From positions 1,302,001 to 1,366,000 of the forward strand of contig JAIUNI010000001.1 in NCBI GenBank assembly GCA_020161935.1: a stretch of 64,000 nucleotides of DNA. Reading direction: 5' to 3'. Position numbers and translations under genes: made by a program. The notes under the pieces were generated by a model, which saw only the letters and a list, made by a program, of their open reading frames with translations, was not told the DNA's origin and did no database searches. Of this stretch, positions 61,183 through 64,000 are shown piece after piece. How positions within the stretch are numbered: position 1 is the stretch's first letter; each line of letters opens with the position of its first letter. This DNA comes from Chloroflexota bacterium. Lineage in GTDB: Bacteria > Chloroflexota > Anaerolineae > Aggregatilineales > Phototrophicaceae.

Positions 61183-62409
61183 ATGCCGCCGCTAAAAAGC
61201 CTCAGCCGCAACACCCTCGCCCTGCTCCTCAGCAACACTGGCAGCGCCGTTTTATCCTTCGCCCTGTCGGTCATCATTGGTCGCGCGTTGGGCAAAGAGG
61301 GGCTTGGCGTTTATGCCGCCGCCCTCGCGTGGGTATTTCCGCTGTCGCTGGTTGCAGAGTTCGGCATCGGCACACTCATGACGCGCGAAGCCGCCCGTGC
61401 GCCGGAATTGGAGGCAAGCTACCTCCGATTATCAACCCAAACGCGGCTCTGGCTCGGCGGCAGCTTAACCGTACTGCTTTTCCTGCTCGCGCCATTCCTG
61501 AGTGATGACGCTGCCGTTGTTCAAGGGCTGCGCCTCTCTACTCCGCTCATTCTCATCACGCCGCTGTTTAGCAGCATCACCGCCCTGTTCCGCGCCCGCC
61601 AGCAAATGTGGCCGGTACCGTGGCTCAACCTCGGCATGTTGGTCGCGCAGGTGGCTCTCACCACACTGGTTTTTATCCTCGGCGGGGATGTCCTTCACGC
61701 GCTGCTCGTCAACACGCTCACCTCAGCGGTACAGCTTGCCGTCGCATGGTGGATATGGCGCAGGTGGTTCACCCCTCCGGCAGTCGCTGCTTCGTCGCCT
61801 ACCTTGCTCATGCGCGACATGCTCCGGCAGGCATGGCCGTTCGCGCTGGCGGGTATCCTCGCCGCCATGCAGTTCCGCCTCGCGCCAATCCTGCTTGAAA
61901 AACTATCGGACACGGGTAACGTCGGCTATTACGCCGCTGCCAGCCGCTTTGTTGAAGCTGGGCGCACCATTCCCAACGCCCTTTTCGGTGCGCTGTTCCC
62001 TTTGCTGGCGGTTCTCGTCAGCCAACCGGATAAAATGCGCCAGACGTTCCGTAAAGTCATGCTTGGCCTTGCGGCTTTCAGTGGGCTGTTAGCAATTGTC
62101 TTCACTCTGTTCTCCCCTCTCATCCTGAACCGCACCTATGGCGCGGATTTCACTGCTGCTGCTGCAACCTTGCAAATCAGCATGTGGGCGCTCGTACCCT
62201 CGCTCCTCCGTGCGGGATTAACCCTTTATTGGTATGCTCAATCACGTGAACAACTTACCAATCAGGTCATCGCAATGATGCTTGTGGTGCAGTTAGCACT
62301 CAGTTTGTGGCTGATACCGACTTACGGCGCGTATGGCGCGGCGTGGGGTGTCCTCGGCAGCGAACTACTTGGGGTCGTCCTACTCATGTTACCGTTCCGA
62401 CAAAGATGA
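61183..62409 (+). CDS. Oligosaccharide flippase/MOP-superfamily exporter (Wzx-like)
   Basis: A 408-residue membrane protein with about 12-14 helices. The first helix set is LALLLSNTGSAVLSFALSVI, and the opening GRALGKEGLGVYAAALAWVF is typical of Wzx/RfbX flippases; GYYAAASRFVEAGRTIPNAL is also characteristic. It probably moves a polyprenyl-linked glycan or similar precursor across the membrane. It starts 28 bases after the methyltransferase and ends three bases before the GT-C gene, so an export-and-assembly operon is likely. Confidence 0.85.
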   Translation: MPPLKSLSRNTLALLLSNTGSAVLSFALSVIIGRALGKEGLGVYAAALAWVFPLSLVAEFGIGTLMTREAARAPELEASYLRLSTQTRLWLGGSLTVLLFLLAPFLSDDAAVVQGLRLSTPLILITPLFSSITALFRARQQMWPVPWLNLGMLVAQVALTTLVFILGGDVLHALLVNTLTSAVQLAVAWWIWRRWFTPPAVAASSPTLLMRDMLRQAWPFALAGILAAMQFRLAPILLEKLSDTGNVGYYAAASRFVEAGRTIPNALFGALFPLLAVLVSQPDKMRQTFRKVMLGLAAFSGLLAIVFTLFSPLILNRTYGADFTAAAATLQISMWALVPSLLRAGLTLYWYAQSREQLTNQVIAMMLVVQLALSLWLIPTYGAYGAAWGVLGSELLGVVLLMLPFRQR

Positions 62410-62412
62410 AGT

Positions 62413-63927
62413 ATGTACAGGGCAAAATGGGGTTCGGTTTACACCCAGATTAGTTGGATGGCGGGTTTGTTCGCCCTCAGCTTGCTCCTGCGCCTCCTCA
62501 TTTTACGACCCACAGCGTTCGATGGCCTCTATGGTCAAGATGCTTATGCCTATTATGACTACGCGCAAAGCATTCAGACGAGCTTACAAACCGTATCGCC
62601 TTTGCCGCCCTTCTTCTGGCCGCTCGGCTATCCAATGTTAATCGCGCTCGGTCAAGCCATCACCGGAACTCAACCTGCAATCGCCCAGACCATCAACCTC
62701 CTGCTCGGCGCGGCCTTATCGCCTCTCGTCTATTTCATCACGCGCCAACCCGGTAGAAGCCATTTTGCATCTGTCTCAGCAGCGCTCATCATAACCTTTT
62801 GTGGGCAGGCACTACAATCCAGCATGGTAATTATGAGCGATATTCCCGCGCTGTTTTGGGGAACGCTCAGTGCAGCCCTCCTTGTGACCTATATCAGTGC
62901 CTTCAATAATCATCAGCGGTCAGGTCGTTGGCTGGTTCTTGCTGCGGTGACATTCATATTTGCAGTCCTCACCCGTTGGCTGTATCTCATCCTCGCCGTT
63001 CCCTTTGGATTCGCCCTGCTCATTACATGGCGCGGTCAAGTCCCGCGGCGTGCGGTCACTGTGGCGCTGCTCGCTTCCGGCCTCGTCTATCTGCCCCAGT
63101 TCCTATTCAGCCGTACCAACCCCGCACCGACCCTCAACCACGAATGGGTGGAAGGTTGGTCTATTGCCAACGTCGTCAGCAGCAGTTTCACCAACCCCGA
63201 TGGGCATTTTGACTATGAGAAGTTGAACGCCGTTTATTATGCCCAACCCTACTACGACTCGTATTATCTTTCGCCGCTGTTCACACCATTCATTCTCGTT
63301 GGATTATGGACGCTCTATAAAACCAGCCGCTGGCGAGTGATTCTGATCGGCGGTTGGGTGCTGCTCCCGTACCTATTTCTCGCCGGTATCCCGTACCAAA
63401 ATATCCGCTTTCCCCTTATCGTCACTCCGGCTGTAGCACTGCTCGTCGGCATCGGCCTAGATATCACACTGACTTTCCTGCACCGCCACCCAATAAGCCG
63501 TTTACCTCGTCGTATCATGCCGATATTCATTATGCTTCTCCTGATATTCGGCCTCACTCACATGGGGTTACACGCCACTGAAGTGATTAGCACGTTCATC
63601 ACCAACCAGCAGCAGGACAAACTTGCGGCTAAATGGGCGGGTGCATATATCCCTGCCAAGTCGACCGTCTATACCTTCGGCCTCACGCTCACCCTCAAGC
63701 ACTACACCGCCCTCAACATCTATGAGCTATACTACGAAACACCGGATACACTAGCTGATAAGTGGCAGCGCGGGAAAGCCGATTATCTACTCATCAACGT
63801 CTGGAATATCGAAAACCAGTGGGCAGGTCGCGACCCGCAAGCCGATTATCATTGGCTGCGTGATCAGCGCGGCCTAATACGTCTGGGGAAGTACAACAAC
63901 TACACCTTATTCAAAATACGAGGTTAA
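62413..63927 (+). CDS. GT39-like membrane glycosyltransferase
   Basis: A 504-residue membrane protein with about 10-12 helices. It has an acidic first outside loop (FDGLYGQDAYAYYDYAQ) and LPPFFWPLGYPMLIAL, as in dolichyl-phosphate-mannose-type (GT39) transferases. Unlike the three earlier proteins it has no C-terminal beta-sandwich; it ends in a short soluble segment (TPDTLADKWQRGKADYLLINVW...). It starts three bases after the flippase stop and is followed two bases later by another gene, so all three are translated together. Sugar and acceptor unknown. Confidence 0.8.
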   Translation: MYRAKWGSVYTQISWMAGLFALSLLLRLLILRPTAFDGLYGQDAYAYYDYAQSIQTSLQTVSPLPPFFWPLGYPMLIALGQAITGTQPAIAQTINLLLGAALSPLVYFITRQPGRSHFASVSAALIITFCGQALQSSMVIMSDIPALFWGTLSAALLVTYISAFNNHQRSGRWLVLAAVTFIFAVLTRWLYLILAVPFGFALLITWRGQVPRRAVTVALLASGLVYLPQFLFSRTNPAPTLNHEWVEGWSIANVVSSSFTNPDGHFDYEKLNAVYYAQPYYDSYYLSPLFTPFILVGLWTLYKTSRWRVILIGGWVLLPYLFLAGIPYQNIRFPLIVTPAVALLVGIGLDITLTFLHRHPISRLPRRIMPIFIMLLLIFGLTHMGLHATEVISTFITNQQQDKLAAKWAGAYIPAKSTVYTFGLTLTLKHYTALNIYELYYETPDTLADKWQRGKADYLLINVWNIENQWAGRDPQADYHWLRDQRGLIRLGKYNNYTLFKIRG

Positions 63928-63929
63928 TC

Positions 63930-64000
63930 ATGGCAAAACTCGATAGTTACATCGCCCGCAAAAGTGAAGCCCTCACCGCCCGCCGCGAAGACTGGACGGC
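63930..64000 (+). CDS. Start of a further gene, truncated by the window end
   Basis: An ATG at 63930 with GAGG upstream opens a frame reading MAKLDSYIARKSEALTARRE to the window edge. It is two bases past the GT39-like stop, so it is part of the same operon. Too little is visible to name a family. Confidence 0.6.
   Translation, partial: MAKLDSYIARKSEALTARREDWT

Noticed and set aside
1..64000. CRISPR arrays, tRNA or rRNA genes, transposases or integrases
   Set aside because: Intergenic stretches were read for regular repeat-spacer patterns, tRNA-like cloverleafs and transposase motifs; none was seen. Without computation a weak case could be missed.

Overview
The window is a stretch of bacterial chromosome with densely packed genes on both strands. 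The gene content suggests an aerobic, free-living member of the Chloroflexota (Anaerolineae-like). Pointers are a caa3-type oxidase with subunit I fused to subunit III, many ABC importers, several large membrane glycosyltransferase-like proteins with extracellular beta-rich tails, tiny Flp-type pilins, and tandem cobalamin-binding-type radical SAM proteins. This assignment is inference; no rRNA or tRNA was seen. Base composition is moderately GC-rich with a few clearly AT-rich genes or gene segments.

Layout. 1-3.4 kb (minus): subunits I/III and II (with cytochrome c domain) of a caa3 oxidase. 3.7-5.0 kb: a secreted S41-like peptidase. 5.0-13.2 kb: an ADP-ribosylglycohydrolase-family enzyme with a C-terminal LamG-like domain, a four-gene ABC importer (binding protein, two permeases, ATPase), and on the other strand a glycerophosphodiesterase-like protein overlapping a histidine phosphatase. 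A CRP/FNR-like palindrome lies in the divergent control region. 13.4-17.1 kb: a small membrane protein, ribosomal protein L25 (rplY) and gyrA; the gyrA promoter region carries five direct TATCCCAA copies. 17.4-22.1 kb: a TPR protein of mixed composition, a gene-free low-complexity region, and a penicillin-acylase family enzyme. 22.1-29.7 kb: a Rieske oxygenase, two membrane proteins, a biotin ligase, a HIT protein coupled to a thiolase, and a two-component system.

29.8-42.0 kb is a surface or envelope region: three large membrane proteins of GT-C (family 39-like) type ending in related beta-sandwich tails, a heterodimeric ABC exporter with one degenerate ATP site, and a 2-hydroxyacid dehydrogenase. 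42-46.5 kb: TPR, tandem-HTH and GAF/PAS histidine-kinase genes plus a small unknown protein. 46.6-53.6 kb: an enoyl-CoA hydratase and a peptide-type ABC importer whose genes are split by two tiny, nearly identical Flp-type pilin genes on the opposite strand. 53.6-64 kb: an AT-rich lipoprotein-like gene, an FmdB-type zinc ribbon, a frameshifted methyltransferase, an amidohydrolase with an internal AT-rich patch, two paralogous B12-type radical SAM proteins flanking a HicBA toxin-antitoxin module (with a second, broken hicB), a methyltransferase, a flippase, a GT-C membrane protein and the start of one more gene. This last block is the best candidate for an undescribed biosynthetic and export pathway.

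In several places starts were moved inward from the longest reading frame because a ribosome-binding site or an ATGA overlap supports the shorter form.
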